From Planctomycetota bacterium (lineage in GTDB: Bacteria; Planctomycetota; UBA1135), in NCBI GenBank assembly GCA_024229395.1, contig JAAESM010000004.1, positions 124,001-188,000 on the forward strand: a DNA stretch of 64,000 bases, given 5' to 3'. The number at the start of each line of letters is the position of its first letter. The first letter of the stretch is position 1. Positions 42,298-51,045 of this stretch are shown piece after piece. The notes under the pieces were generated by a model. That model saw only the letters and a list, made by a program, of their open reading frames with translations, was not told the DNA's origin and did no database searches. The position numbers were made by a program, and so were the translations under genes.

Positions 42298-44211
42298 TTA
42301 GTCGTCTTCAGGGGCGATTACGCCACCGACCTCTTCCTTCTTCTTGGCGGCCTCCTTGGCTGCATCTGCAGCAGCGCCAGCACTAGAGCTGAAGCTGGCC
42401 CAAGCGTTGTCATCGACGCCGTACTTGTTGACCCACATCATGTGCCAACCAGCCGCGACCTTCTTGTTATAGAGCACACCTGAACTCCACTCATCGGTAC
42501 CGCTTTCTAGATCGGACATCGAGGTCCAACCGAGGTTGGTGCCTTTGCCGATTCGGGTCAACAGCTCGTTCAATGAGGAGGCCATGTATTGGCCATCGGA
42601 GTCCTCGTAGTCGAGCTTCATCATGCCATTGACGATCGCTGGGAAGGCACCACGTGGGTAATCATCAACCAAGCGCTTACCCGCCCGGTTCGATTGTGCG
42701 CCAGAATCATCCATAAATAACTCCAGGTCCTCGACAATATCGGACCATTCGTCATCGGAACTACCACTGAACTTAGGAAGTGCAGGCACAAGGTCCAACT
42801 TGATCAGGGTGTGATCGGTGACGCCGCGCACTGAGACTGCCTCGCCTGCAGCAGGCACGGTCCATTCCGCACTTGGCTTGGATGCCGCCGGAGCTGCAGG
42901 AGTGGCTAGCTCATCCGGAGTATCGCCGCCAGCGTTGTCAGTGCCGACATCTGCGGCAGCAGGATCAGCATCGGTGCCAGAGCCTGGAACCACGTCGACT
43001 GCATCCGAAGTTGCGGGGGCGACATCGACGGCATCGGGAGTAGCAGGGGCTACGTCGACGGCTGCTGGTGCATTGTTGTTGGCGTTATTCGCCGCAGCAT
43101 TGCCACCAGTCTCATCAGCAGGCACGTTGACGGTCTCGCCGTTCTCGACCGACTTATCCTTGTCCTTCAGCATGTACCAAGTACCACCGGCAACGATGGC
43201 AAGGGCAGCAATGCACAGGATGACCAACGGGGCCTTGGACTTCTCGACTACATCCTCTTCATCGCGGTGACGTCGCGCGCGGTTTGCAGCAGCACGCTTC
43301 TGACCCGAGGAGGAAGGACGACGTGCGCCACCACCGATAATCGATTTCTCGAATGGGTCTTTGGAGCTTGGCTTTGCTTTCGGCTTTGGCTTTGAAGCGG
43401 CAGGCTTCTCAGCAGCGGCACGCTTGGCCTTGGCCTTAGCAATGATGTCGGCAGCAGAAGACTTCTTCTCAGCTGGCTTAGCCTTGTCTTCCGTAGCACG
43501 CTTGGCTTTGGCTTTGGCAATGATGTCGGCAGCCGACGATTTCTTTTCGGCAGGCTTCTCAGCAGGAGCGGCCTTCTCGACAGGCTTCGGAGCTGGAGCT
43601 TTGACCTTTGGCTTCGGCTTTACAGCAGGTTTTTCCGGAGCAGGTGCGGCGGCCTTTGCGGCAGGCTGCTCGAAAGCTTTCTTGGGCGCTGGCGCAGGAG
43701 CCTTGGCGACTGGCTTGACCGGTGCCACAGGCTTGGCTTTCGCGACTGGCTTAATTGGCTTCACCGGCTTGGCTTTTGCTACCGGTTTAATCGGTGTGAC
43801 TGGCTTAGCCTTGGCCACTGGTTTGATCGGCTTGACGGGCTTCGCGGCCGGCTTCACCGGTTTCACGGGAGCTGCAGCGGGCGGTGCTGGCTGCGGAGCA
43901 GGAGCTGCCACATCACGATCGATGGACTTGGCCTTCTCAGGGCGCTCGGTTTTGGGCCGAGCTCCACCCAAAGGTGCTGCGAGTGGCTTGTCGCCTTCCT
44001 CAGTCGGAGCTGCCGGGGCGGCGGCTGGGGCTTCAGGGGCTGGTTCCGCGGCTGCTGGCTCAGCTGGTGCGGGCAACGGTGGAATATCCACGATGCCATC
44101 GCATACTTGGCACTTTACCTTTAAGGCAGTGACGGAATCAGGGATGTCGCCGTAGCGTTGGCCACACTTGTTACAAATGCCGGTGCGTTCAGACATGTCA
44201 GGGTTTGTCAT
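42298..44211 (-). CDS. Repeat-rich single-pass membrane protein with N-terminal zinc ribbon
   Basis: A 637-residue protein of unknown function. The N-terminus holds a four-Cys zinc ribbon (CNKCGQRYGD, CQVCDGIVDIPP) of the type seen in planctomycete and myxobacterial MJ0042-like proteins. A long Ala/Pro/Lys region follows with ~12-residue repeats (KPIKPVAKAKPV) and a duplicated EKKSSAADIIAKAKAKRA. One membrane helix (LVILCIAALAIVAGGTWYML) leads to an acidic Ala/Asp linker with DVAPAT repeats and a ~170-residue folded C-terminal domain (DEWSDIVEDLELFMDD, GTNLGWTSMSDLESGTDEW). A cytoplasmic ribbon and a periplasmic C-terminal domain are predicted from the topology. Confidence 0.65.
   Translation of the reverse strand: MTNPDMSERTGICNKCGQRYGDIPDSVTALKVKCQVCDGIVDIPPLPAPAEPAAAEPAPEAPAAAPAAPTEEGDKPLAAPLGGARPKTERPEKAKSIDRDVAAPAPQPAPPAAAPVKPVKPAAKPVKPIKPVAKAKPVTPIKPVAKAKPVKPIKPVAKAKPVAPVKPVAKAPAPAPKKAFEQPAAKAAAPAPEKPAVKPKPKVKAPAPKPVEKAAPAEKPAEKKSSAADIIAKAKAKRATEDKAKPAEKKSSAADIIAKAKAKRAAAEKPAASKPKPKAKPSSKDPFEKSIIGGGARRPSSSGQKRAAANRARRHRDEEDVVEKSKAPLVILCIAALAIVAGGTWYMLKDKDKSVENGETVNVPADETGGNAAANNANNNAPAAVDVAPATPDAVDVAPATSDAVDVVPGSGTDADPAAADVGTDNAGGDTPDELATPAAPAASKPSAEWTVPAAGEAVSVRGVTDHTLIKLDLVPALPKFSGSSDDEWSDIVEDLELFMDDSGAQSNRAGKRLVDDYPRGAFPAIVNGMMKLDYEDSDGQYMASSLNELLTRIGKGTNLGWTSMSDLESGTDEWSSGVLYNKKVAAGWHMMWVNKYGVDDNAWASFSSSAGAAADAAKEAAKKKEEVGGVIAPEDD
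43418..43548 (-). repeat. 78-base-offset duplication coding for EKKSSAADIIAKAKAKRA
   Basis: Two 53-base blocks (43418-43470 and 43496-43548) encode the same 18 residues with several silent differences, so the duplication is old and the peptide is under selection. Confidence 0.8.
43702..43860 (-). repeat. Tandem repeats coding for KPVxPIKPVAKA
   Basis: About four units of 36 bases encode a 12-residue Pro/Lys/Val/Ala repeat. It probably forms an extended, positively charged linker. Confidence 0.75.
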
Positions 44212-44252
44212 TACGGGATGGCGCGGCGGGGGAATGCCACCGGCCTCTGGCC

Positions 44253-44258
44253 TAGAAT
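44253..44258 (+). promoter_or_regulatory. TAGAAT -10 box of uvrBC
   Basis: TAGAAT ends 20 bases before the GTG start of uvrB at 44279. No -35 match; no LexA-type operator is visible in this gap. Confidence 0.45.
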
Positions 44259-44278
44259 AGTCTCCCGCAAGCCTAGAT

Positions 44279-46264
44279 GTGACTTCTTCCTTCAGTCTCG
44301 TATCTGATTTTGAGCCTCGCGGCGATCAGCCTCAAGCCATCGAATCCCTAGTCGATGGACTTCAGGACCCCGCTGCGCGCAGAATTCTGCTCGGTGTGAC
44401 CGGTTCGGGCAAGACTTTTACCGTGGCCAACGTGATTCAACGCCTGCAAGTGCCAACTTTGGTGTTGGCGCCAAACAAGACCTTGGCGGGGCAACTTTAT
44501 GGCGAGTTTCGCGAATTATTTCCGCATAACGCCGTCGAATACTTCGTTTCCTACTACGACTACTTCCAGCCGGAAGCCTATATCCCGTCGTCCGACACCT
44601 ATATCGAGAAGGATGCACGCATCAATGACCGCATTGACCGCCTGCGGAACGGGGCCACGGCCGCATTGCTGACACGCAAAGATGTCATCGTGGTGGCATC
44701 GGTTTCGTGCATCTACGGTTTGGGCGACCCGGAAACCTACAAGGGGTTGGCGCTGAATATTCGGGAAGGCACGCCGGCCAAACGCGAAGACATTGTCCGC
44801 GGTCTGGTGCGAACCCAGCATGCGCGCGCCGAGATCGATTTCCGCCCCGGCAGTTTTCGCCTGCGTGGTCCCGCGGTGGAGGTGTGGCCGATCCATGAAC
44901 AGGATCGCATGTTGCGCATCGAATTGGATGGCGACCTGGTCGACGCCCTGATGTACATCGATCCACTGACCGGCGAGATCTTGGAAGAACCGCGCGAAGT
45001 TTCGGTCTATCCGGTCGGTCACTATGTGCAACCAGAAGACCGCATTCCGCAAGCGCAAGTGAGCATCCGCGAAGAGATGGAGAAGCAAGTGCGCGCCATG
45101 CGTATTGCCGGTCGTGAGATCGAGGCTGAACGTTTAGAGCGGCGCACGATGGCGGACTTGGAGGATCTCGAGGAGCTTGGGTATTGCTCTGGGATTGAAA
45201 ACTACTCCGCCCATTTCGAGGGGCGCGCACCTGGGCAGCCGCCGTTCACTTTGTTGAACTACTTCCCACGCGATTTCTTGTGCGTGATCGACGAGAGCCA
45301 CGTGACCTTGCCGCAGGTCTATGGCATGGTGCGCGGCGATCAAGCGCGCAAACGCAATTTGATCGAGTATGGATTCCGCTTGGAATCGGCTCTGGAAAAC
45401 CGCCCCTTGGCGGAGAAGGAGTTCGAACCTTTGGTCGGAAGGGTGATGTACTTATCCGCCACGCCTGGTTATCGCGAACAAGCGATTGTCACCGAGCCAC
45501 CTGTGGAACAGATCGTGCGCCCAACTGGGCTGGTCGATCCGCCGGTCGAGATTCGCCCGGCTATGGGGCAAGTCGAAGATGCTTTGGCGTCGATCAAACC
45601 GGTGATTGACGGTGGCGAACGTGTGTTGGTCACGACTTTGACCAAGCGTAGTGCTGAAGATCTCACTGAGTTCTTGCAAGAGAACAGCATCAAGGCGCGC
45701 TACCTGCACGCTGATATCGACACCTTGGAACGCAGTGAGTTATTGCGCGACTTGCGCCTGGGTGTGTTTGATGTGTTGGTCGGCATTAACTTGTTGCGCG
45801 AGGGTCTTGATTTACCAGAAGTGGCTTTAGTGTTGGTGTTGGATGCCGACCGTGAAGGTTTCCTGCGCTCCACCACATCGTTGATTCAGACTTGCGGGCG
45901 CGCAGCACGCAATGCCCACGGCCGCGTGGTGCTTTATGCCGACAAGATGACCAAGTCGATCAATGCAACTCTGGAAGAAGCGGATCGACGTCGGGAGATT
46001 CAAGAGGCCTATAACAAGGAACACGGAATTGTTCCGAGGACCATCAAGAAGCGCATTGTTGATTCTCTGGCGACCATGTTGGGCTCGGAATCGGAAGAGG
46101 ATGAAACGCATCACGCGCCACGCGAAGAGGAAATCGACGCCAAGATCGCCGAACTCGAGAAGCAAATGCTGGTGGCCGCGTCGTCGTTGGATTTTGAACA
46201 AGCGATTCGCCTGCGTGATGAGGTGCGCCGTTTAGAGGCCGCGCGATTGGAGTTCCATTCGTGA
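44279..46264 (+). CDS. uvrB: UvrABC system protein B
   Basis: The damage-verifying helicase-like subunit of nucleotide excision repair. The 661-residue protein has Walker A GVTGSGKT (39-46), the hairpin region SYYDYFQPEAYIPSSDTYIE, the DEAD-box-like DFLCVIDESHVTLPQ, GINLLREGLDLPEV and a C-terminal UVR domain (LEKQMLVAASSLDFEQAIRL) that binds UvrC. The start is GTG; the ATG two bases earlier runs directly into a stop. uvrC follows with overlapping codons. Confidence 0.97.
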   Translation: MTSSFSLVSDFEPRGDQPQAIESLVDGLQDPAARRILLGVTGSGKTFTVANVIQRLQVPTLVLAPNKTLAGQLYGEFRELFPHNAVEYFVSYYDYFQPEAYIPSSDTYIEKDARINDRIDRLRNGATAALLTRKDVIVVASVSCIYGLGDPETYKGLALNIREGTPAKREDIVRGLVRTQHARAEIDFRPGSFRLRGPAVEVWPIHEQDRMLRIELDGDLVDALMYIDPLTGEILEEPREVSVYPVGHYVQPEDRIPQAQVSIREEMEKQVRAMRIAGREIEAERLERRTMADLEDLEELGYCSGIENYSAHFEGRAPGQPPFTLLNYFPRDFLCVIDESHVTLPQVYGMVRGDQARKRNLIEYGFRLESALENRPLAEKEFEPLVGRVMYLSATPGYREQAIVTEPPVEQIVRPTGLVDPPVEIRPAMGQVEDALASIKPVIDGGERVLVTTLTKRSAEDLTEFLQENSIKARYLHADIDTLERSELLRDLRLGVFDVLVGINLLREGLDLPEVALVLVLDADREGFLRSTTSLIQTCGRAARNAHGRVVLYADKMTKSINATLEEADRRREIQEAYNKEHGIVPRTIKKRIVDSLATMLGSESEEDETHHAPREEEIDAKIAELEKQMLVAASSLDFEQAIRLRDEVRRLEAARLEFHS

Positions 46265-48066
46265 GTCGTGATTCCCGTAGCTTTGAGGAACAGCTGAAGA
46301 CCGCACCAGCACGCCCTGGCGTTTATCTGTTCTTCGACTTGAATCAAAAGATCCTCTACATCGGCAAGGCCATCAATCTGCGTAAACGAGTGCAGGTCTA
46401 TCGCCGGGAGGGGGCCGACGGCCGCGCACGTCTGAAGGAACTGTTACGCATTGCCCATAGTGCTGAGTTTCGCGTAACGGATAGTGAGAAGGAAGCCATC
46501 CTGCTCGAAGAGCGCTTGGTCAAGCTGCACCAACCGCCTTTGAACGTGTTGCTGAAGGATGACAAGTCCTTTCTGTGGGTTAGCCTTGATACCACCCATC
46601 AGTGGCCGCGGTTAGGTTTGGCGCGTAAGCGCTCCAGCAAAGGTGAGTTCTTTGGTCCTTACCCCAACGCCAGTGCGGCGCGACGCGCCAAGCGATTACT
46701 GCAAGGGGCTTTTGGCATTCGTGATTGCAGTGACCACACTTTGGCCAACCGTTCACGGGCATGTTTGAAGTATGGCATCCATATGTGCAGCGCACCTTGC
46801 GTCGATAAGGTCGAAGCCAGCGATTACGCCGCGGCATTGGATGGCGCACGCGAAGTTCTGCAAGGCAAGGTCAAGGAGCGCTTGCATAACGAACAGGAGC
46901 ATATGCTCAACGCTTCCGCCAAACAGGAATATGAAATCGCCTTACGTGCACGCGACCGCATCAAGGCATTAGAGGCTTTGGCTGAACCACAAAAAGTACG
47001 GCTTGATGCCGACACCGATTTCGATGTACTCGGTGTTGATGAACGTGGTTACTTCGCCTTGCTGCAATATCGCGATGGCGAATGGTTGCACACCCGCAAG
47101 GGGCATTTGCCATTAGCTGAAGACCCTGCCGCTGCGGTTTCGCAACTATTGGTAGCCCTTTATCGCGACGACGCCGAGTTGGTGCCGGAAGTCTTGGTAG
47201 GGGCCATGCCTGAAGAACAGCAAGGCTTAGAGCAATGGTTGAGTTCGCGCGCCGGGCGCAAGGTCAAACTGATCGCGCCGCAACGTGGTCCCAAGCGCGC
47301 TTTGGTGCGCATGGCTGAGTCGAATGCTCGCGCACAATCCGGTGCAGTCGCCGGGGCCGCATGGAGTGAAGTCGCCCGACGCATCTCCGAGATCTTACAT
47401 ATCCCAGCCCCGGCGATTGTCGACTGCATCGATGTCTCTCACCTGCAAGGCCAAGAACGCGTGGCCTCAAAAGTTCGCTTCAGCGAAGGCCGTCCGGCGC
47501 GCGGTTTCTACCGCCGTTACCTCGTCGCCGATGGCACCGGCAATGATGACTTTGCCGCTATGCGTGAAGTGGTCCAACGTGTTCTGGCGCGTGCCGACGA
47601 AGAGGGCTTGCCCGACCTTCTCATCCTTGATGGTGGGCGTGGCCAACTTAGTTCGGGCATTGAAAGTTTGATCGCCAGCGGCCTGGACCTGCATATCGTG
47701 GCACTTGCAAAGGCGCGGCGAGGGCGTGGCCCGGTGGCTGCAGAGGAGCGCCTTTTCGTTCCCGGCCGTGATCAGCCCATCATCTTGGAGCGCGGCACTC
47801 CCGAGCGACTGTTCTGTGAACGCATCCGTGATGAAGCGCACCGCTTCGCCATCGGTTATCACCGCAGTCGTCGTGAGAACCTTCGTTTGGTGCTTGAACA
47901 AGTCACTGGCATCGGCGCCACCAAGCGCAAAATCCTTTTGGATCATTGCGCAGGGGATTTGGGCAAACTCCGCGACGCTGACCCTCAAGAACTGACCGCC
48001 TTACCTGGGATCACGTCGGAGTTGGCGAGCGCGTTGCAAACTCATCTCAAACGCATCATGCCTTAG
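46261..48066 (+). CDS. uvrC: UvrABC system protein C
   Basis: The dual-incision nuclease of excision repair, 601 residues. The N-terminal GIY-YIG domain (RPGVYLFFDLNQKILYIGKA) cuts 3', a Cys-containing region follows (CLKYGIHMCSAPC), then a UVR motif (QEYEIALRARDRIKALEAL), an RNase H-like domain (DCIDVSHLQG, LLILDGGRGQL) that cuts 5', and a C-terminal HhH pair (TGIGATKRKILLDH). The GTG start overlaps the uvrB stop (GTGA). Having uvrB and uvrC in one operon is uncommon but known. Confidence 0.96.
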   Translation: MSRDSRSFEEQLKTAPARPGVYLFFDLNQKILYIGKAINLRKRVQVYRREGADGRARLKELLRIAHSAEFRVTDSEKEAILLEERLVKLHQPPLNVLLKDDKSFLWVSLDTTHQWPRLGLARKRSSKGEFFGPYPNASAARRAKRLLQGAFGIRDCSDHTLANRSRACLKYGIHMCSAPCVDKVEASDYAAALDGAREVLQGKVKERLHNEQEHMLNASAKQEYEIALRARDRIKALEALAEPQKVRLDADTDFDVLGVDERGYFALLQYRDGEWLHTRKGHLPLAEDPAAAVSQLLVALYRDDAELVPEVLVGAMPEEQQGLEQWLSSRAGRKVKLIAPQRGPKRALVRMAESNARAQSGAVAGAAWSEVARRISEILHIPAPAIVDCIDVSHLQGQERVASKVRFSEGRPARGFYRRYLVADGTGNDDFAAMREVVQRVLARADEEGLPDLLILDGGRGQLSSGIESLIASGLDLHIVALAKARRGRGPVAAEERLFVPGRDQPIILERGTPERLFCERIRDEAHRFAIGYHRSRRENLRLVLEQVTGIGATKRKILLDHCAGDLGKLRDADPQELTALPGITSELASALQTHLKRIMP

Positions 48067-48097
48067 CCTGCATGTAGAGAAGCCAAACGAAGCAAGC

Positions 48098-49042
48098 TCA
48101 ACCGCGTGGATGATGGAGCTTGTGATAACTCTGCAGCTGTTCCACTTCTAGATGTGTATAACGTTCGGTGGTGCGCAAATCGGCATGGCCTAAGAACTCT
48201 TGCACACTGCGCAGATCGCCACCGCCAATCAATAAATGAGTGGCGCAGGAATGGCGCAAGATATGCGGGTGGGTGTAGGCATCAAGTCCAATCTTCAACG
48301 CATGTTGGCGCACGATGCGGAAGGCACGATGGCGATCCAAAGCCTTGCCGCTCTTCGACAACAACACATGGCGGCCAAGCTTCGGACGCGTGGCGCGGCC
48401 TTCTTCCAGCCAGTGTTCCAAGCGCAAGCGCGCAATCCCACCAAAGGGAACCAAACGCTCCTTGTTTCCTTTGCCGAGCACATGCAACACACCAGGAGCT
48501 TCATCACCAACGAATGCACGCAGGCTCAAGCCATCCAGTTTCAAACCAACCGCTTCGCTGACGCGCAAACCACCGCCATAGAGCAGAGCCAATAAAGCCC
48601 GATCGCGCTGCCCAATCCAAGTGTCGGGAGAGGGCGCATCAAGTAACAAACGCGCATCTTCGGGGCTCAACACCTCTGGCAGGCGATTCCACAAATGGAT
48701 CTTTCCAGTCACGCGGGTGGGGTCGCGGCCCTCCAATCCCTCTTCTGCGCGCAACCAGCGAAATAAACCTCTCAAACTGGACAATAACCGCACCTGGCTG
48801 GCGGGGGCAAGGCCGTCGGTACGGCTCACAGCCAACAGATCTGCAATGTCATCCGCACTTAAGTCCTGCCAGCGCAAGACCTTCCGCTCGCCTAGGAAGG
48901 CGGCAGCACGGCTCAAATCACGCCGATAGGCCTCGATCGTGAGGGGTGCAAGTCCAGCTTCGGCAGCCAAACTGCCGACATACTCGTTTAGACGAGCTTG
49001 CATCTCGGGGGGAACCGGTTGACCTTGTGTTTCCGTAGCCAC
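48098..49042 (-). CDS. Tyrosine recombinase XerC/XerD
   Basis: A site-specific recombinase of 314 residues, probably for chromosome dimer resolution at dif. An N-terminal SAM-like domain (LNEYVGSLAAEAGLAPLTIE) precedes the catalytic domain with the first Arg in YGGGLRVSEAVGL, HILRHSCATHLL (His, Arg), LGHADLRTTERYTH (His) and nucleophile Y295. XerC and XerD cannot be told apart here. The gene converges on uvrC and diverges from the dksA-like gene, whose -35 box lies in its first codons. Confidence 0.9.
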   Translation of the reverse strand: MATETQGQPVPPEMQARLNEYVGSLAAEAGLAPLTIEAYRRDLSRAAAFLGERKVLRWQDLSADDIADLLAVSRTDGLAPASQVRLLSSLRGLFRWLRAEEGLEGRDPTRVTGKIHLWNRLPEVLSPEDARLLLDAPSPDTWIGQRDRALLALLYGGGLRVSEAVGLKLDGLSLRAFVGDEAPGVLHVLGKGNKERLVPFGGIARLRLEHWLEEGRATRPKLGRHVLLSKSGKALDRHRAFRIVRQHALKIGLDAYTHPHILRHSCATHLLIGGGDLRSVQEFLGHADLRTTERYTHLEVEQLQSYHKLHHPRG

Positions 49043-49048
49043 TAGAAT
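49019..49048 (+). promoter_or_regulatory. Sigma-70-type promoter of the dksA-lspA-pyrD group
   Basis: TTGACC (49019-49024), an 18-base spacer and TAGAAT (49043-49048). The -10 box ends 38 bases before the dksA-like ATG. The -35 box is inside the 5' end of the divergent recombinase gene. Confidence 0.6.
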
Positions 49049-49086
49049 CTCGCTCCTCTCATCAGGAAGCCCCTCCAGATTACGCG

Positions 49087-49458
49087 ATGAATAAGCTCAC
49101 GAAAACCCAGCAAAAGAAATATCTTCCGGTCCTGCTGGACATCCTCAAGCAACTTGGTGTCAAGCTTGAGCGCATGGAAGATGCGGTTCTGCTTGGCGAG
49201 GTCGACTCCTCCGGTTCCGACGGCGATGACATTGGTGGCCAAAGCTACACCCGTGACATGCAATTAAGCCTCTTGGAGAACGAGGACGAGATCCTTAAAG
49301 CAACTCAAGCCGCGGTAAAGCGCGTGGAAGACGGTCTCTTCGGAACCTGCATGGCGTGTAAGGAATTAATTCCACCACGTCGTTTGGAAGTACTTCCATA
49401 CTCCAGCTATTGCGTCGGTTGCCAAGAGAAATCCGAAAACGGCAACCTTGAGCTCTAA
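49087..49458 (+). CDS. DksA/TraR family zinc-finger protein
   Basis: A 123-residue protein with a coiled-coil-like N-terminal part (VLLDILKQLGVKLERMEDAV) and a C-terminal C4 zinc finger (FGTCMACKELIPPRRLEVLP, YCVGCQ). DksA-type proteins enter the RNA polymerase secondary channel and tune initiation with ppGpp. The usual D-x-x-D-x-A tip motif of DksA cannot be assigned with certainty, so it may be a DksA-like paralogue. lspA starts inside its 3' end. Confidence 0.85.
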   Translation: MNKLTKTQQKKYLPVLLDILKQLGVKLERMEDAVLLGEVDSSGSDGDDIGGQSYTRDMQLSLLENEDEILKATQAAVKRVEDGLFGTCMACKELIPPRRLEVLPYSSYCVGCQEKSENGNLEL

Positions 49459-50068
49459 GCCAAACCCAGCCGACACCATCAGTGGCCTTAAGCGGCCATG
49501 GTTCGTGCTGTTCGTAGTGGCGCTGATCGCCATCGACTTGATTAGCAAGAGTTGGGTCTTCGATTCGGTAGGGGAACATGCACCGCGCCAGCTGCTGATT
49601 GGTGAATGGCTGTCGTTCTACTGCATCCGTAATGCCGGTGGCATTTGGGGTTTGGGCAACGATTCCTCGTGGGTCACGCCAATCCTCACTGTGGTGCGCA
49701 TGATCGCGGTTGTTGCCTTGATCATGTTCGTGCGCAAACAGCACGACTCGAATCGCATGGGCTTGTTCACATTGGGGCTGTTGGTTGCTGGTGCGATCGG
49801 CAATCTTTATGACAACCTTTCGGCCTGGTTGCCTTGGCCCGGCGATGGCAAGGTCCGCGATTTCATTTTGGTGGATATTGCACAACCCTCTTGGTGGCCG
49901 ATTGGTTGGCCGCTGGATCCTTTCCCGGTTTTCAACTTCGCCGACGCCTGCATTTCGGTCGGTTTCCTGTTGCTAATCACTGGCTTGTCGCGTCTACATT
50001 TCCAAGCCTCCGACGAGCCGTCGAACGGATCCGCTGGGTCGCCTGCGAAAGAAGAAGCGAAGAAGTAG
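49448..50068 (+). CDS. lspA: Lipoprotein signal peptidase
   Basis: Signal peptidase II cleaves prolipoproteins at the lipobox Cys in the inner membrane; several predicted lipoproteins in this window are its likely substrates. The 206-residue protein has four membrane helices and the two catalytic aspartates in GAIGNLYDNL...VRDF and NFADACISVG, with RNAGGIWGL before them. The start is TTG, overlapping the dksA-like stop by 11 bases. The C-terminal tail (SAGSPAKEEAKK) is Lys/Glu-rich. Confidence 0.92.
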   Translation: MSSKPNPADTISGLKRPWFVLFVVALIAIDLISKSWVFDSVGEHAPRQLLIGEWLSFYCIRNAGGIWGLGNDSSWVTPILTVVRMIAVVALIMFVRKQHDSNRMGLFTLGLLVAGAIGNLYDNLSAWLPWPGDGKVRDFILVDIAQPSWWPIGWPLDPFPVFNFADACISVGFLLLITGLSRLHFQASDEPSNGSAGSPAKEEAKK

Positions 50069-50071
50069 AAT
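50066..50071 (+). promoter_or_regulatory. TAGAAT -10 box of pyrD, overlapping the lspA stop codon
   Basis: TAGAAT begins with the lspA TAG stop and ends six bases before the pyrD ATG at 50078. If it is used, the transcript begins at or next to the A of the ATG. Confidence 0.4.
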
Positions 50072-50077
50072 CTGCGC

Positions 50078-50995
50078 ATGTTGCGCACCGCAATTGGCAG
50101 CCTGCAGCTGGATTCACCGCTGCTCACCGCGTCTGGCACTTTTGGCCACGACCCTTCGGCATTGGCCTTCTTGGAGCCCGGTGACTTAGGCGCCTTGGTG
50201 CTGAAGACCGTCACGCCGGAACCACGCTTTGGCAATCCACCGCAGCGAATGGGCGAATTCCCAGGTGGCGTTCTGAATGCCATCGGCCTTGAAAACAAAG
50301 GCTTGGCTTACTGGCGCGATGAAATCGCTCCCGAACTGACCAAGGTCCCAATGCCGGTTGTCGCCAACGCTGGCGGCCATTCTGCCGCTGACTATGTGGC
50401 CATGACCGAGGCCTTTCACGCCATGGAAGGGGTGGCAGCGATCGAACTGAACCTGTCCTGCCCCAATGTGGTGGGGGGAATCCAGTTCTCGACCGACGCC
50501 TCGGCGCTCGAAGAAGTAGTCAAAGCCTGTAGGGCGGCCACCGATAAGCCGCTGTGGGTCAAACTTTCGCCCAATGTGGCGAGTATTGTGCCCTTCGCCA
50601 AGGCGTCGGAAGCCAGCGGCGCAGATGCCCTCACGGTGTCGAACACGCTGATGGGCATGCTGGTGGATTGGCGCAAACGCAAGCCAGTCATTGCCAATGG
50701 CACTGGCGGCATGTCCGGCCCAGCGGTGCGACCACTGGTGCTGCGCTTGGTTTGGGAGTGCTCAAATGCGGTGAATATCCCAATTATCGCCAGTGGCGGC
50801 GCCCAAAGTGCCGATGATGTACTGGATTATGTGGTCGCAGGAGCCACAGCAGTCCAGGTTGGAACCGCCGTTTTCCGCCGCCCTGGAGTGATTTCAGAGA
50901 TCGCTGCTGATCTGCGTCGGCTACTTACGGAAGAAAACACCAGTCTTGAGGCCCTCCGCGCTTCGCTTGACTGGCCGCATCCTTTATCCTGTTAA
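50078..50995 (+). CDS. pyrD: Dihydroorotate dehydrogenase, class 1B-like
   Basis: The FMN enzyme of pyrimidine synthesis, 305 residues. The active-site cysteine is in ELNLSCPNV, the class 1 (cytosolic) type, and N/K/GG motifs such as PLWVKLSPNV, SNTLMG and IIASGGAQSADD line the FMN site. The class 1B partner pyrK, an iron-sulfur/FAD subunit, is not next to it, so the electron acceptor is uncertain. Confidence 0.92.
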   Translation: MLRTAIGSLQLDSPLLTASGTFGHDPSALAFLEPGDLGALVLKTVTPEPRFGNPPQRMGEFPGGVLNAIGLENKGLAYWRDEIAPELTKVPMPVVANAGGHSAADYVAMTEAFHAMEGVAAIELNLSCPNVVGGIQFSTDASALEEVVKACRAATDKPLWVKLSPNVASIVPFAKASEASGADALTVSNTLMGMLVDWRKRKPVIANGTGGMSGPAVRPLVLRLVWECSNAVNIPIIASGGAQSADDVLDYVVAGATAVQVGTAVFRRPGVISEIAADLRRLLTEENTSLEALRASLDWPHPLSC

Positions 50996-51045
50996 TCCCC
51001 TTTGCACGTCGGCCCCTCGTCGACCGCAAAGGCTCGCATAGCATC

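Noticed and set aside
43361..44155. 264-residue open frame antisense to the repeat-rich protein
   Set aside because: It is the reverse reading of Ala/Lys/Pro repeats and has no independent protein features.
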